From NCBI GenBank assembly GCA_031549495.1, contig JAVBPS010000036.1, forward strand, positions 1 through 64,000: a stretch of DNA of 64,000 nucleotides, read 5' to 3'. Position 1 is the first letter of the stretch, and every line of letters starts with the position of its first letter. Below the pieces are notes generated by a model. It did not search any database. It was not told the DNA's origin and was given only the letters and a program-made list of their open reading frames with translations. Position numbers and translations under genes: made by a program. The DNA comes from JAVBOW01 sp031549495. GTDB lineage: Bacteria; Bacteroidota; Bacteroidia; Bacteroidales; Rikenellaceae. Shown here one piece after another: positions 34,801 through 43,247 of this stretch.

Positions 34801-37800
34801 CTTACCCATTCGACCCGGATATCAACTGCCGCCTGCAACTGATGACAGGCAAAATGGCCGACGGCAAGAGTAAGGTCGAACCGGCGGTGATCGCCCTGTC
34901 GGTGTCCGGCGACACGACCCGGTATCTCTATTACGGCGGCACGCGCCTTTTCAACCGCCTGCACCCCGGGACGGCAAGCGTGATCCTTGTTTTCGCCGAT
35001 ACCACGAGCGTGGAACTAAGCGCGGCGCTGCGTCCCGGCGGTTGCGCCTATCTGCGCGCCGATTCCCTCTCGCCGCAGAGCGACCCGGAGCGAGGACGGG
35101 CGATCCTAAGCCTCGCCTCGCGCCACATGCACAGGGAGTATCCCCGCAATCCGCTCGACGGTTATACTTCCGCAAAGAGCCAGGTCACCGCAGGCTCGAA
35201 CGCTTTGAATCCCTTCAATGCGCTCAATAAAATATGTACGGGAACGGTGCTCGACGAAAACGGGGAACCTATGACCGGCGCCACGGTGGTCGTGAAAGGC
35301 ACCACGACCGGGACGGTCACCGACATCAACGGGCGCTTCCAGCTAAAAGTACCCGACCAGGGGGAGCTGCAATTCACCTTCATCGGTTACGACATGACCG
35401 TGGCCGAGCTGGTCCCGGGTTATGACTATTCGGTCAGGCTGCAGCCGTCGTCCAATATGTTGGAAGAGGTCGTGACGGTCGGCTACGGGACCATCCGGCG
35501 GAACGCTCTGACCGGGGACATTTCAAGCATGCTGGCCGGGAGAATGGCCGGGGTGTCGGTATCCGAAGGGGAAGGCTGGCTGACTGGCGCCAATATCAGA
35601 ATCCGCGGCGTATCTTCCATCAGGAGCCACGCCGCTTCATCCGTAAACGAGATCAACACACCCCTTTACATCGTCGACGGGCTGCCCTATTCGGGCGATA
35701 TTTCCGGTCTGAGCACCGCCGACATCCTGTCGATGGAGATCCTCAAAGACGCTTCAGCCATCGCCATTTACGGCGCGCGCGGGGCGAACGGGGTGATCGT
35801 GATCCAGACCCGGCGCGGGATAAAACCCATGGTCGCCGGTGGGGAGGATCCCGCGCCGGAGGGGTTGCAGCAGTTGCGCCGCAATTTCCACGACGACGCC
35901 TTCTGGCAGCCGCGCCTGTCGACCGGGCGCGACGGCAAGGTGCGTTTCGATGTGACCTATCCGGACGACATCACGGCATGGCGCGCCAACTTCATCGCCA
36001 TCGGCCCGCGCAAAAAGCAGACCGACCAGCAACAGCTTACCGTAAGTTCATTCAAGAACCTGACGGCGCAGCTCTATGTGCCGCAATTCGCCGTGCAGGG
36101 CGACAGCCTCGACCTGGTGGGCCGCCTGGTCAACCACGGCGCGGATACCGTGGCCGTGCGGCGCACCATCGACACGGGCGGGGCGCTCCTGCAACGGGAT
36201 ATAGCCCTCTATCGCACCCATGCCGACACCATACCTGTGACGGCGACTGCAACGGACAGCCTGCGGATCGCCTACTCGCTGCTGCGCGACAACGGCTACG
36301 GGGACGGCGAGCGGCGCACCATCCCCATCTACCCGCAGGGCATATTGGAAACCCACGGGCAGTTCATGGTCATCGGCGATACCCTGCCCCACCGCTTCGA
36401 AACGCTGCCCGGCCTGGGCACGGCCACCGTCCACCTGGAAAGCAACGGTCTGGAAACCCTGCTGCGCGAGATCGACAAGGTCGACCGCTATCCTTACATG
36501 TGCAACGAACAGATGGCCTCGAAGGTCATAGCGCTGCTGGCCCGGAAACAGATCTGCCAGTTGCAGGGAATCAAATTCACGGACGACGGCAAGCTGCGCG
36601 ACCTGATCGGCCGGTTGGAGCGCAACCGCAACGACGAGGGGCTCTGGGGTTGGTGGGACCGCGGAAAGAGCGAAAGCTGGATCTCGCTTCAGGTGGTTCT
36701 GGCGCTCACCCGGGCCCGGGACGCGGGCTACAAGGCCGATGCCGCGGCCGCCCGCCCGTCCGACGAGACGTTGCTCACGCGACTGGAAGAGCAGTTCTCG
36801 CGCGCCGACGACCGGGATCCTTACGCAAAAAGGCGGCTGGTGGACGGCGTGACGCTCCTGCATACCCTGGGGGTGCAGACCGACTACGCCTCGCTGCTCG
36901 CGCGCGTCGACCGGTTGGCCGACCGCGACCTGAACGACCGGCTGATGATGATGGAAGCGCTGGCCGCGACGGGGCAGAAAGTCGATACGGCCGCCCTGAT
37001 GAAACATTCGCACAAAAGTATGTTAGGGGGCCTGTATTGGGTCGATTCCAAAGAGGGCAAGAGCTTTACCCCGTGGTCCAACAACACCGTGCTCACGCTG
37101 CGGGCCTACCGCATCTTAGAGGCTCTGGGCGGCCATGAAGAGCGATTAACGGCCATCCGCACCTACTTCTTCGAGGTGCGCGGCGAAGGTTCGTGGCGCA
37201 ACACGTACGAATCGTCGCTCATCGTCTCCACCCTGCTTCCGGCCATGCTGCGCGAGTCGGGCGGCCGCGCCGCACCCCTTACGGCGAAGGTCGACGGGCG
37301 GCGAATCGACAAACTGCCCTATACGGCAACCGTCGGGGCTGGCAACCCCGTGACGGTGGAGAAAACCGGCCCGCAACCCCTGTTCGCGACCGTGTACCAG
37401 CAGACCTGGAATCCCGAGCCCAAGGCGGCATCCAACGGATTTAAAATAAGCACCGTATTCCACGAGAATGGAAAAACGACGGCAACGTTGCATGCGGGCA
37501 AAGTAACCGAAATGATCGTCACCGTCACCGCCGAAGGAGAAGCCCGCTACGTGCAGATCGAAGTGCCGATCCCGGCCGGTTGCTCGTACGAATCGAAAGA
37601 GAACCCGTATCGGGGCAACACCTACCGGGAGTATTTCAAGGAGAAGGTGTCGATATTCTGCGAGGAGTTGTCCGAGGGCGGGCACACGTTCACCGTGCGT
37701 CTGCTGCCGCGCTACACCGGCCGCTACCACCTCAACCCCGCCCGGGCGGAGCTGATGTACTTCCCGACCTTCTACGGACGCAACCAAATGCAGGTGACCC

Positions 37801-37811
37801 GGATAGAATAA
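31878..37811 (+). CDS. Alpha-2-macroglobulin family protein with inserted SusC-type regulatory and TonB-plug domains
   Basis: A 1977-residue exported protein (signal MRTTLLLSAVLLLASSFSSA). Order seen: N-terminal region; MG2-type domain near residues 203-290 (GFIAFSKPRYKPGETVRMKAYI); further macroglobulin domains; a carboxypeptidase-like regulatory domain at about 1120-1185 (TVLDENGEPMTGATVVVKG); and a TonB plug at about 1190-1315 (MLEEVVTVGYGT, INTPLYIVDGLPYSG, ISIYGARGANGVIVIQTRRG-like ending). The A2M domain follows near 1345 (GRDGKVRFDVTYPDDITAW), then a thioester motif CNEQ with Cys1542, Glu1544 and Gln1545 (YPYMCNEQMASKV), and the helical thioester and receptor-binding-type domains. No beta-barrel follows the plug. 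A2M proteins trap proteases that cut a bait region; here the plug sits where the bait region would be. It is monocistronic. Confidence 0.88.
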   Translation: MRTTLLLSAVLLLASSFSSARNLSKSRLTSPVEQLYKVGPNDLRPYFLHGRQPDEKMLHTLIGTFAQGEGYGDLPRGNYIVVKAVDGRLQYRSHTVDDLQFMVINMERVMLLLHDSLGRTITGARVQCGTRTLRYDPATECYTAPRVGDERVAEIEHDGVYHYIEFGRYSHRHNDWFSQTWRRTKYRAARIFRPGSWSRSKQKYNGFIAFSKPRYKPGETVRMKAYIADNRGHAYDRDVEVRLSGGRNPSLDTLLTVLRPYRAGMYAWEFRLSDSLRMQLDNDYRVTLKTRGERTNDIRERFRYEQYELKNIKFSVTASPKEYGAGDTLRLKMDLTDQNGLPVRDGRVEVSVKALSDNWTKLFAPSVFMPDTLWRHTAQVASLDDNELIVPDSIFPGGVSTSIRIESVYLSPDNERLTQTTALFRDGRPCRLDFALDKGMLTVRLLRGGQSVPCSARITGWDNEVNECVRQTVQLPATFAVPWYISDYDVSTDLAEDSFDLSSAKRDMLFCNLQRDGDSIYMSVDNPAGLPLRYVLKRGEKIVDQGNATTLDKVVKARPGQGYALEVAYPFAGEPHVINAYAPEVNQNVTLQVSTPTAVYPGQTVPVEIAVADKRGKPVGNADVTAWAVTSKFDDRMPGPRLYGKTRSAAFKNVNYWADPEGMNANAYMEWDTWRTRLGLDSVEYYKFLHPAPYYASSEPACGQITQIAPFAVLDGKLQGVHVLWIDGQPYYLHQAGRLDPYSFPVSPGPHKIRMRTADREITVDKVWADEGCKTIVSVECGRNAVTHYLKGGHEFRVEIEAGKVRRKEASRLGEEQIAALSPYMITIDNGFGTLKMNGGKSMALPGYLLGGGMCRSLGDAEPLYRHYRRPAEPARVLAGPFPGTAGVGLKRVVALMADTMAVNRFEAEGGYHYTVRPGYVKLQKWETSPIGKRIAPYSPTLYAGQQVADSRGIHAAFNARILSQMRQWQGVMAPYPFDPDINCRLQLMTGKMADGKSKVEPAVIALSVSGDTTRYLYYGGTRLFNRLHPGTASVILVFADTTSVELSAALRPGGCAYLRADSLSPQSDPERGRAILSLASRHMHREYPRNPLDGYTSAKSQVTAGSNALNPFNALNKICTGTVLDENGEPMTGATVVVKGTTTGTVTDINGRFQLKVPDQGELQFTFIGYDMTVAELVPGYDYSVRLQPSSNMLEEVVTVGYGTIRRNALTGDISSMLAGRMAGVSVSEGEGWLTGANIRIRGVSSIRSHAASSVNEINTPLYIVDGLPYSGDISGLSTADILSMEILKDASAIAIYGARGANGVIVIQTRRGIKPMVAGGEDPAPEGLQQLRRNFHDDAFWQPRLSTGRDGKVRFDVTYPDDITAWRANFIAIGPRKKQTDQQQLTVSSFKNLTAQLYVPQFAVQGDSLDLVGRLVNHGADTVAVRRTIDTGGALLQRDIALYRTHADTIPVTATATDSLRIAYSLLRDNGYGDGERRTIPIYPQGILETHGQFMVIGDTLPHRFETLPGLGTATVHLESNGLETLLREIDKVDRYPYMCNEQMASKVIALLARKQICQLQGIKFTDDGKLRDLIGRLERNRNDEGLWGWWDRGKSESWISLQVVLALTRARDAGYKADAAAARPSDETLLTRLEEQFSRADDRDPYAKRRLVDGVTLLHTLGVQTDYASLLARVDRLADRDLNDRLMMMEALAATGQKVDTAALMKHSHKSMLGGLYWVDSKEGKSFTPWSNNTVLTLRAYRILEALGGHEERLTAIRTYFFEVRGEGSWRNTYESSLIVSTLLPAMLRESGGRAAPLTAKVDGRRIDKLPYTATVGAGNPVTVEKTGPQPLFATVYQQTWNPEPKAASNGFKISTVFHENGKTTATLHAGKVTEMIVTVTAEGEARYVQIEVPIPAGCSYESKENPYRGNTYREYFKEKVSIFCEELSEGGHTFTVRLLPRYTGRYHLNPARAELMYFPTFYGRNQMQVTRIE

Positions 37812-37828
37812 CGGCCTTCACACATAAG

Positions 37829-37860
37829 CAGGGCGGCCTACCGAATAGTAAGCCGCTCTG
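37829..37860. terminator. Hairpin between convergent macroglobulin and sulfatase genes
   Basis: A 9-bp stem with one G-U pair (37829-37837 with 37852-37860) lies in the 80-bp convergent gap. The T-tail is weak on both sides, so the terminator call is tentative. Confidence 0.4.
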
Positions 37861-37891
37861 TATTGTGGGTTTCGGGTGATTCCTGCCGTGT

Positions 37892-39289
37892 TTACCAATT
37901 GTATAATGCGCTCGGGGTGCGGCTCTTTTGGGCGAGTTCGTTCAATTCGGCGGCCTTCGCGGGATAGGTTGTGATCAGGTTGTTCTCTTCGCCGGTATCG
38001 TCGGGCAGGTAATAGAGTTCCTCCTTGTACTGCTTCGGGTTGGAGATATTCAGGCGGATGAATTTCCAGCCGTTCACCAGGATGGACTGGCGGCCTCCGG
38101 CTTCGTAAAACTCGAAATAGATGTGATCGTGCACCCCCTGCTTGCCTTTGCCCAGCAAGGTGGGGGCGTAGGAGATCCCGTTGATATCCGCGGGAGCCGT
38201 GGCGCCCACCAGATCGCATACGGTGGGCAGGAAATCCCAGAACGCGGAGATGTGGCCGGTCTGCTGCCCGGGGGCGATCGTGTTTTTCCAGCTCACGATA
38301 AACGGGGCGCGCACTCCCCCTTCGTACAGGTCGCGCTTATAGCCCCGGAAAGGGCCGTTGCTGTCGAAAAAGTCGGGCTCGTGGCCGCCCACCTTATGCA
38401 CGCCGTTGTCCGACGAGAAGATAACGATCGTGTTTTCGAGGATGCCTTTCTGTTTGAGCAAGTCGAGGATCGCACCCACGTTTTTGTCGATCTCCGCCAC
38501 CATCGAGGCGTAAGTGGCGTGGGGCTTGGGTGTATATTTGAAAGAGCCGCTGGATGACGGATCCTTCCCGGGCGGCTCCTGCAGGTCTTCGTAGGCGCTG
38601 ATGTCGGGATAATCCAGGTCGGCGTGGGGCGGGGTGATGGCGAAGTAGGCGAAGAAGGGGCGGTCGGCGTTGGCGCGGATAAAGTCCAGTCCCCTGTCCA
38701 TGATCAGAAAATGGCTGTACACCTCGCCGTTGAGCCATACCTGTTTTTCGTTTTCATACAGGTAGTCCGGATAGTAGCGGTGGGCCTTGGCCTGGTCGAG
38801 ATAGCCGAAAAAATAGTCGAAGCCCATCTTGCCGGGCGCTCCGCTGGTGCCCGGTCCGCCCAGCCCCCACTTGCCCACGCAACCGGTCGCGTAGCCCTTG
38901 CTTTTCAGGATGTGGGCGACGGTGGTCTCACCTTCGGGTAGCGGGTTGTCGCCGCCGTTCACGCGCAGGTTGCCGCGCACGTATCCGTGCCCGGTGTCCT
39001 TGCCCGTCACCAGGGCGCAGCGCGAGGGGGCGCTCACGGTCGAGCCGCTGTAGTGGTGCGAAAATTTAAGTCCGCTGGCGGCCAGGCCGTCGATGTTCGG
39101 CGTGCGGATGATCTTCTGGCCGTAGCAGCCCACGTCGCCGATACCCATGTCGTCGGCCAGGATGAAGACGATGTTGGGCCGCGGGGATTCCCCGGCCGGC
39201 TTCACGGGCGGGAGTTTGTCAGCCGTCCCGCCCTGCGCCGTGCAGGCGGCAAAACTGATCGCGGGCAGTATCAGATGGATCTTTCTCAT
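37892..39289 (-). CDS. S-type sulfatase lipoprotein 1
   Basis: A 465-residue sulfatase of the arylsulfatase A-like (S1) family. The lipoprotein signal is MRKIHLILPAISFAAC. The nucleophile motif is SAPSRCALVTG with Ser86, so it is an S-type enzyme that needs the radical-SAM maturase anSME to make formylglycine. No anSME is in this window. Other family residues are FILADDMGIGDVGCYG near the N-terminus, VGKWGLGG and IFSSDNGVHKVGGH. It is the last gene of the PUL 2 tail operon, 14 bp after the M60 gene. The sulfated sugar is unknown; mucin-type 6-O- or 3-O-sulfated Gal/GlcNAc would fit the setting. Confidence 0.92.
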   Translation of the reverse strand: MRKIHLILPAISFAACTAQGGTADKLPPVKPAGESPRPNIVFILADDMGIGDVGCYGQKIIRTPNIDGLAASGLKFSHHYSGSTVSAPSRCALVTGKDTGHGYVRGNLRVNGGDNPLPEGETTVAHILKSKGYATGCVGKWGLGGPGTSGAPGKMGFDYFFGYLDQAKAHRYYPDYLYENEKQVWLNGEVYSHFLIMDRGLDFIRANADRPFFAYFAITPPHADLDYPDISAYEDLQEPPGKDPSSSGSFKYTPKPHATYASMVAEIDKNVGAILDLLKQKGILENTIVIFSSDNGVHKVGGHEPDFFDSNGPFRGYKRDLYEGGVRAPFIVSWKNTIAPGQQTGHISAFWDFLPTVCDLVGATAPADINGISYAPTLLGKGKQGVHDHIYFEFYEAGGRQSILVNGWKFIRLNISNPKQYKEELYYLPDDTGEENNLITTYPAKAAELNELAQKSRTPSALYNW

Positions 39290-39303
39290 CGTTCGTTACT
39301 TGT

Positions 39304-41559
39304 TTAAAGTGTCGCCTCGGTCATATTGCCCGCATAGTCCACGCCGTAGACCTTCATGTTGCTGTCGTAGGAGAGGGTGTTATCGGTGCTCCGGAGTCCG
39401 TTTTCGAGGGTAAAGGTAGTAAGCGGCGAGGTAAAAACCGTTTTTCCGTCCAGTACGACCCGGAACATACAGACCCCGCCCCACCCCGTCATGGTGAACG
39501 TGTTGCCCGAGCGGGTCATGGTGCCTTTGGTGACCGGGGTGCGGTTCTTAAAGAAATCCACGCACTTGTCGGTGATCAGCCACGGGCAGTCGGTCGGCGT
39601 GGGATACCCCTGCGCCGCGACCCATGACCGGACGTCGGATATTTGCGCGGACGTTACCGTAAAGCGTTTGTTGCTGCTATCCTCGACCATTTCGTTGATC
39701 GGGGTGAGCATGGCCCACTCTTCGAAGAAGGGCAGCAGGTTGAGCTGCGCCGTGCGGCAGGCGTGTTTGATGAATTCCATCTGGCACTCGCCGTCGGTGG
39801 CAGGATCGTCGGCCAGGCGCACGGCCTCGTAGAGGTCTTTGTAGAAATCCTCCGCTCCCCGTACCTTCACCATGTAGAGGTAGAGCTGCCAGAAGGGGAT
39901 GAGCTTCATCAGGCGGCAGTTGCCCGTGCTCTCGTTGCCGAAATAGTCGTTCGAGTTGTGGCCTTTGGTCGCCTTGTTGCCGCCGATGACGGTGGCCGCC
40001 TTGGCGTACCAGTTGCTTCCGTAGCCGCCGATGCCGGTGTCGTTCCACATGCGCGACTCGTTGCCCAGCACGTCCACGGTGATGTAGAGCGATTGGATAT
40101 TGTTGGTGATCTCCGTCATGCCGTGCCATTTCAGGCCCGGGCGGGTCTGGTTCAGGTGGCCCGCCTCGTGGGCCGTACCCCAGGCGGTGGTAGTCATGGC
40201 CGAAGTGCTCAGGTGAGTGGCGCAGTTGCTCTCGTTGGTGGTGATGTGGTGGTTTGAAGCCGCCATGTTGCCGCTGGTGACCGTATGCATGTACACGCGG
40301 TTGTTGAACGTTTTGTCATACTTGACCAGGCCCTGGAACTTCTGCTCCTCATAGAAGATCTTGTCATATAAAGCCATCAGCTCCAAGATGTTGTGCTTCG
40401 AGATGTTGTCGCGGTATTTCTGGGTCGGGAAAGTGATGTGGGTATCCGGACTGAGCACGTCGAAATATTTATCGGTGGCCTTGCCGAGCAGTTCCACGTA
40501 CTTCGCGTGGGTAAGGTGTTTCTCCACGTCGAAATAACCGTTCACCGTACCCGAGGGAAAATGGATCTTTACGGGCGGTGCGGTCTGCCAGTCGGCGGTG
40601 TGGTAGAAGAGGTAGACCAGTCCAGTGTTGGTGGGGCGGATGACGTTGACGCCCTCCTTGAGCGTGTAGCTCGACGAGCCGGTCGAGTAGTTGACCGCCA
40701 GGTCCTGCACCTTGATCGAAACCGGTATCCCGTGGGTGTCGCCCACGCAGACGTAGAAGTCGGTCCCCACCTCCGTAACGGCGATGCCTGTGGGGTTGTC
40801 CAGTTGCGAATAAGGGTTGGTCTTATTGCGGTCGGCGGCGATGCCGGGGTATTCGAACGCTTTGAACTGGGCGATGCGGAAATCGGCGTCGTATGTGTTC
40901 GTGAGCAGTTTGGCCGCGACGGTTTTCAGGATCCCGTCGGGCATTTCGTTGATCGCGGCCTGGGTCACGCCCGCCTTCAGGGCGGAACAGGTGGCGTCGG
41001 TAAAGAGGGCCAGCACGTCGAACGCGGGGGTGGACGAGGCGTAGAATTCCATCTCAGCGCACGAGGCGCCGCCTTTGCCCCCCACGGAGAGGATCTTCAC
41101 CCGGATCGACGAAACGTTCCGAAGGCGCTGGCCGAAAGGAACGGTCGCAACGGTGTTGGTGCCGCCGAGCGTCATCTCTTTGACCTTGGCGTATTCGGCC
41201 GCACCGTCTGCCGCAGCCCATATTTCGATCCGGTCGAAATTGCCCGACGGGCCCACCATCCGCGGGTAGTAGACCAGATAGTCGATGGCCTCGGCGTTGC
41301 GGAAGCTGAAGTCGAGCGTGACGGGCAGCCCGTCGGCGCCCGCGGCTTCCCACATTTCGCCGTACCGGCCGTCGATCAGGCGTCCCGAATGGGTGTTATT
41401 CGAAGAGGCGGTCACCGACACGGGTGCGACGGCCTTGTCCGTAAAACCGGTGGCCGGGGTTACGGGGAGAGGAGGGACGACGGGGGGCTTGTATTCCGTC
41501 TCGGCCTGGTTGCATGCCGATACTGCGATAATCACAGCCAGCAGCAATATCCGTTTCAT
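39304..41559 (-). CDS. M60 (enhancin-like) mucin-type metallopeptidase lipoprotein
   Basis: A 751-residue lipoprotein (MKRILLLAVIIAVSAC). Residues ~50-175 form an F5/8 type C-like module (GRLIDGRYGEMWEAAGADGLPVTLDFSF). The M60 peptidase domain follows, with HEAGH (His464, Glu465, His468) in GTAHEAGHLNQTRPGLKWHGMTE and Glu483 as the likely third ligand. The C-terminal region contains IPFWQLYLYMVKVRG and a short beta module. M60 enzymes from gut Bacteroidetes and Akkermansia cut mucin-type O-glycopeptides. It is a paralogue of the gene at 59285-61216 and of the zinc-motif-less gene at 43248-45524. It lies 14 bp before a sulfatase gene and 19 bp after another. Confidence 0.92.
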   Translation of the reverse strand: MKRILLLAVIIAVSACNQAETEYKPPVVPPLPVTPATGFTDKAVAPVSVTASSNNTHSGRLIDGRYGEMWEAAGADGLPVTLDFSFRNAEAIDYLVYYPRMVGPSGNFDRIEIWAAADGAAEYAKVKEMTLGGTNTVATVPFGQRLRNVSSIRVKILSVGGKGGASCAEMEFYASSTPAFDVLALFTDATCSALKAGVTQAAINEMPDGILKTVAAKLLTNTYDADFRIAQFKAFEYPGIAADRNKTNPYSQLDNPTGIAVTEVGTDFYVCVGDTHGIPVSIKVQDLAVNYSTGSSSYTLKEGVNVIRPTNTGLVYLFYHTADWQTAPPVKIHFPSGTVNGYFDVEKHLTHAKYVELLGKATDKYFDVLSPDTHITFPTQKYRDNISKHNILELMALYDKIFYEEQKFQGLVKYDKTFNNRVYMHTVTSGNMAASNHHITTNESNCATHLSTSAMTTTAWGTAHEAGHLNQTRPGLKWHGMTEITNNIQSLYITVDVLGNESRMWNDTGIGGYGSNWYAKAATVIGGNKATKGHNSNDYFGNESTGNCRLMKLIPFWQLYLYMVKVRGAEDFYKDLYEAVRLADDPATDGECQMEFIKHACRTAQLNLLPFFEEWAMLTPINEMVEDSSNKRFTVTSAQISDVRSWVAAQGYPTPTDCPWLITDKCVDFFKNRTPVTKGTMTRSGNTFTMTGWGGVCMFRVVLDGKTVFTSPLTTFTLENGLRSTDNTLSYDSNMKVYGVDYAGNMTEATL

Positions 41560-41578
41560 GGGATTCGTGTTTTTCAGG

Positions 41579-43180
41579 TCAGTCGAGCGGGGCGGTTTCG
41601 TAATCCGAAGGGTAGCACCAGCCGGTCTGGTAGCGGGGGATCTGCCCGCCCATGTACCGTTCGTAAAAATCGTTGGAAGTGGAATCAGCGAAAGGATAGC
41701 GGTCGAACACGTCGCCGTCGCCCGTCACGCGCGGATCATTGTGCTGCGTAAGCACCTCCCACAGCCGCTTTTTCATATCCTCCACGCGGGCGGCGTGTTC
41801 AGGCGCGGCGGCCAGATTGACCAGGCACTCGCGGTCGGTGGCGATGTGGTAGAGCTCCTGCTGCGGATGACGGCCGAAGCAGAGGTTCCAGTAGCGGGTG
41901 TCGGTCCCCTGGCGGCGCATTTCGAGGATGAAGCTCTTGGTGGGCGATCCGTCGGTGTTCAGGTAGCCGGTTTCGGGGTGGCCCGCGGGCCAGAGGTCGG
42001 GTTTGAAATTGTAGAGGTACAGGTAGCCGTCCCGCACGAGCGAGCGGATGGGATAGCCCTGGTTGAGCGGGCGGCCGTAGTCGTGCCGTTCCTGGCAGAG
42101 CACCGTCTGGCTGCGGTCGTGCACCGGTTTGCCGCGGATAATGTCCGCAAGGGAACGTCCCGAAGGAGCTTCCATGCCCACCTGCGCCGCATCGACGCCC
42201 GCCAGTTCCAGCAGCGTGGGGACGATGTCGACGAAATTGACATAGCCGTTCTCGTGGCGGCCGGGGTCCTTCACTCCCGCGGGCCACATCACCGCCAAGG
42301 GCAGGTGGTTCGAAAAATCGTATTCCTGTCCTTTGGAGCGGGGAAAAGGCATGCCGTTGTCGGCCGTGACGATCACGATGGTGTTGTCGAGCATCCCGCG
42401 CCGCTGCAACGCATCGAGCATCCGGCCCAGGTGACGGTCGAAATACTCGATCTCGTAGGCATAGTCGAGCATGTCGTTGCGCACCGTGTCGTTGTCGGGC
42501 CAAAAGGCCGGGACGCGGTCGACGTCGGCGGGCGACTTGCCCCCCTTGGCCACGCCCGAGCCGTATTCATAGAAACGGTGCGGTTCGTTGCCTCCGTACC
42601 AGAACATCCACGGCTGCCCGGCGGGGGCCTCGTCGAGGAACCGGTCGAAGTTGGCCGCGTAGTCGATCGCCGATATATGCGAGGTGGGGGGCGTGGTGCG
42701 GTGCTCCTGGTAGGGCGTTCCGATCAGGCGGCGGCGCGAACCGTCGGCCAGTTTGCCCGGATTGCCGGGAATCCACCCTTTGCCCGTGTACCCGGCCGTG
42801 TAGCCGTGGCTGCCGAGGGCTTCGAAAACGGTCGTATACTTGCCTGCGGGCCAGTGGCCGATGTGGTTGCCCGCGTCTTCCAACTGCCACGAGTAGCGTC
42901 CCGTCAGCACGCAGGCGCGCGAGGGCGCGCTCTTGGCGTTGGGCGTGTAGGCATTGTTAAAAAGGATTCCCCGGGCGGCCACCGTGTCGAAAGCGGGGGT
43001 GCTCACCCAACGGCAGCCGTAGGCTCCCGCATGAGGAAAAGATTGGTCGTCGGCGATGGCGATCAGGATGTTGGGCCGCGGGGCGGATTCGGGGGCTTTC
43101 GGCCCCGAGCATCCGGCCAGGGAGAGTCCCCCGAAGGCCAGCAGGCCCGCTGCGCGCCAGGTATTGTGTTCGGTCAGCAT
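41579..43180 (-). CDS. S-type sulfatase lipoprotein 2
   Basis: A 533-residue sulfatase with lipoprotein signal (GLLAFGGLSLAGC). The nucleophile motif is SAPSRACVLTG with Ser84 (S-type). Further signatures are NILIAIADDQSFPHAGAYG, the GKGWIPG segment, VTADNGMPFPRSKG and the C-terminal PEHAARVEDMKKRLWEVL. The overall form is like the heparan N-sulfatase-type branch of S1, but substrate is not deducible. It is the first gene after the 43208-43237 hairpin, so it may start a separate transcript with the M60 and sulfatase genes behind it. Confidence 0.9.
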   Translation of the reverse strand: MLTEHNTWRAAGLLAFGGLSLAGCSGPKAPESAPRPNILIAIADDQSFPHAGAYGCRWVSTPAFDTVAARGILFNNAYTPNAKSAPSRACVLTGRYSWQLEDAGNHIGHWPAGKYTTVFEALGSHGYTAGYTGKGWIPGNPGKLADGSRRRLIGTPYQEHRTTPPTSHISAIDYAANFDRFLDEAPAGQPWMFWYGGNEPHRFYEYGSGVAKGGKSPADVDRVPAFWPDNDTVRNDMLDYAYEIEYFDRHLGRMLDALQRRGMLDNTIVIVTADNGMPFPRSKGQEYDFSNHLPLAVMWPAGVKDPGRHENGYVNFVDIVPTLLELAGVDAAQVGMEAPSGRSLADIIRGKPVHDRSQTVLCQERHDYGRPLNQGYPIRSLVRDGYLYLYNFKPDLWPAGHPETGYLNTDGSPTKSFILEMRRQGTDTRYWNLCFGRHPQQELYHIATDRECLVNLAAAPEHAARVEDMKKRLWEVLTQHNDPRVTGDGDVFDRYPFADSTSNDFYERYMGGQIPRYQTGWCYPSDYETAPLD

Positions 43181-43207
43181 GTGTCAGGCGTTTGGATTTT
43201 GGTAAAA

Positions 43208-43237
43208 GTGCGGGAGGGGTTTTCCACCCTCCCGCAC
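43208..43237 (-). terminator. Intra-PUL terminator or attenuator
   Basis: An 11-bp perfect GC-rich stem (43208-43218 with 43227-43237) with an 8-nt loop and TTTTACC after it on the minus strand. It lies in the 67-bp gap after the M60-like gene and probably lowers or ends transcription before the sulfatase-M60-sulfatase tail. Confidence 0.65.
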
Positions 43238-43247
43238 CCTTGTTTTA

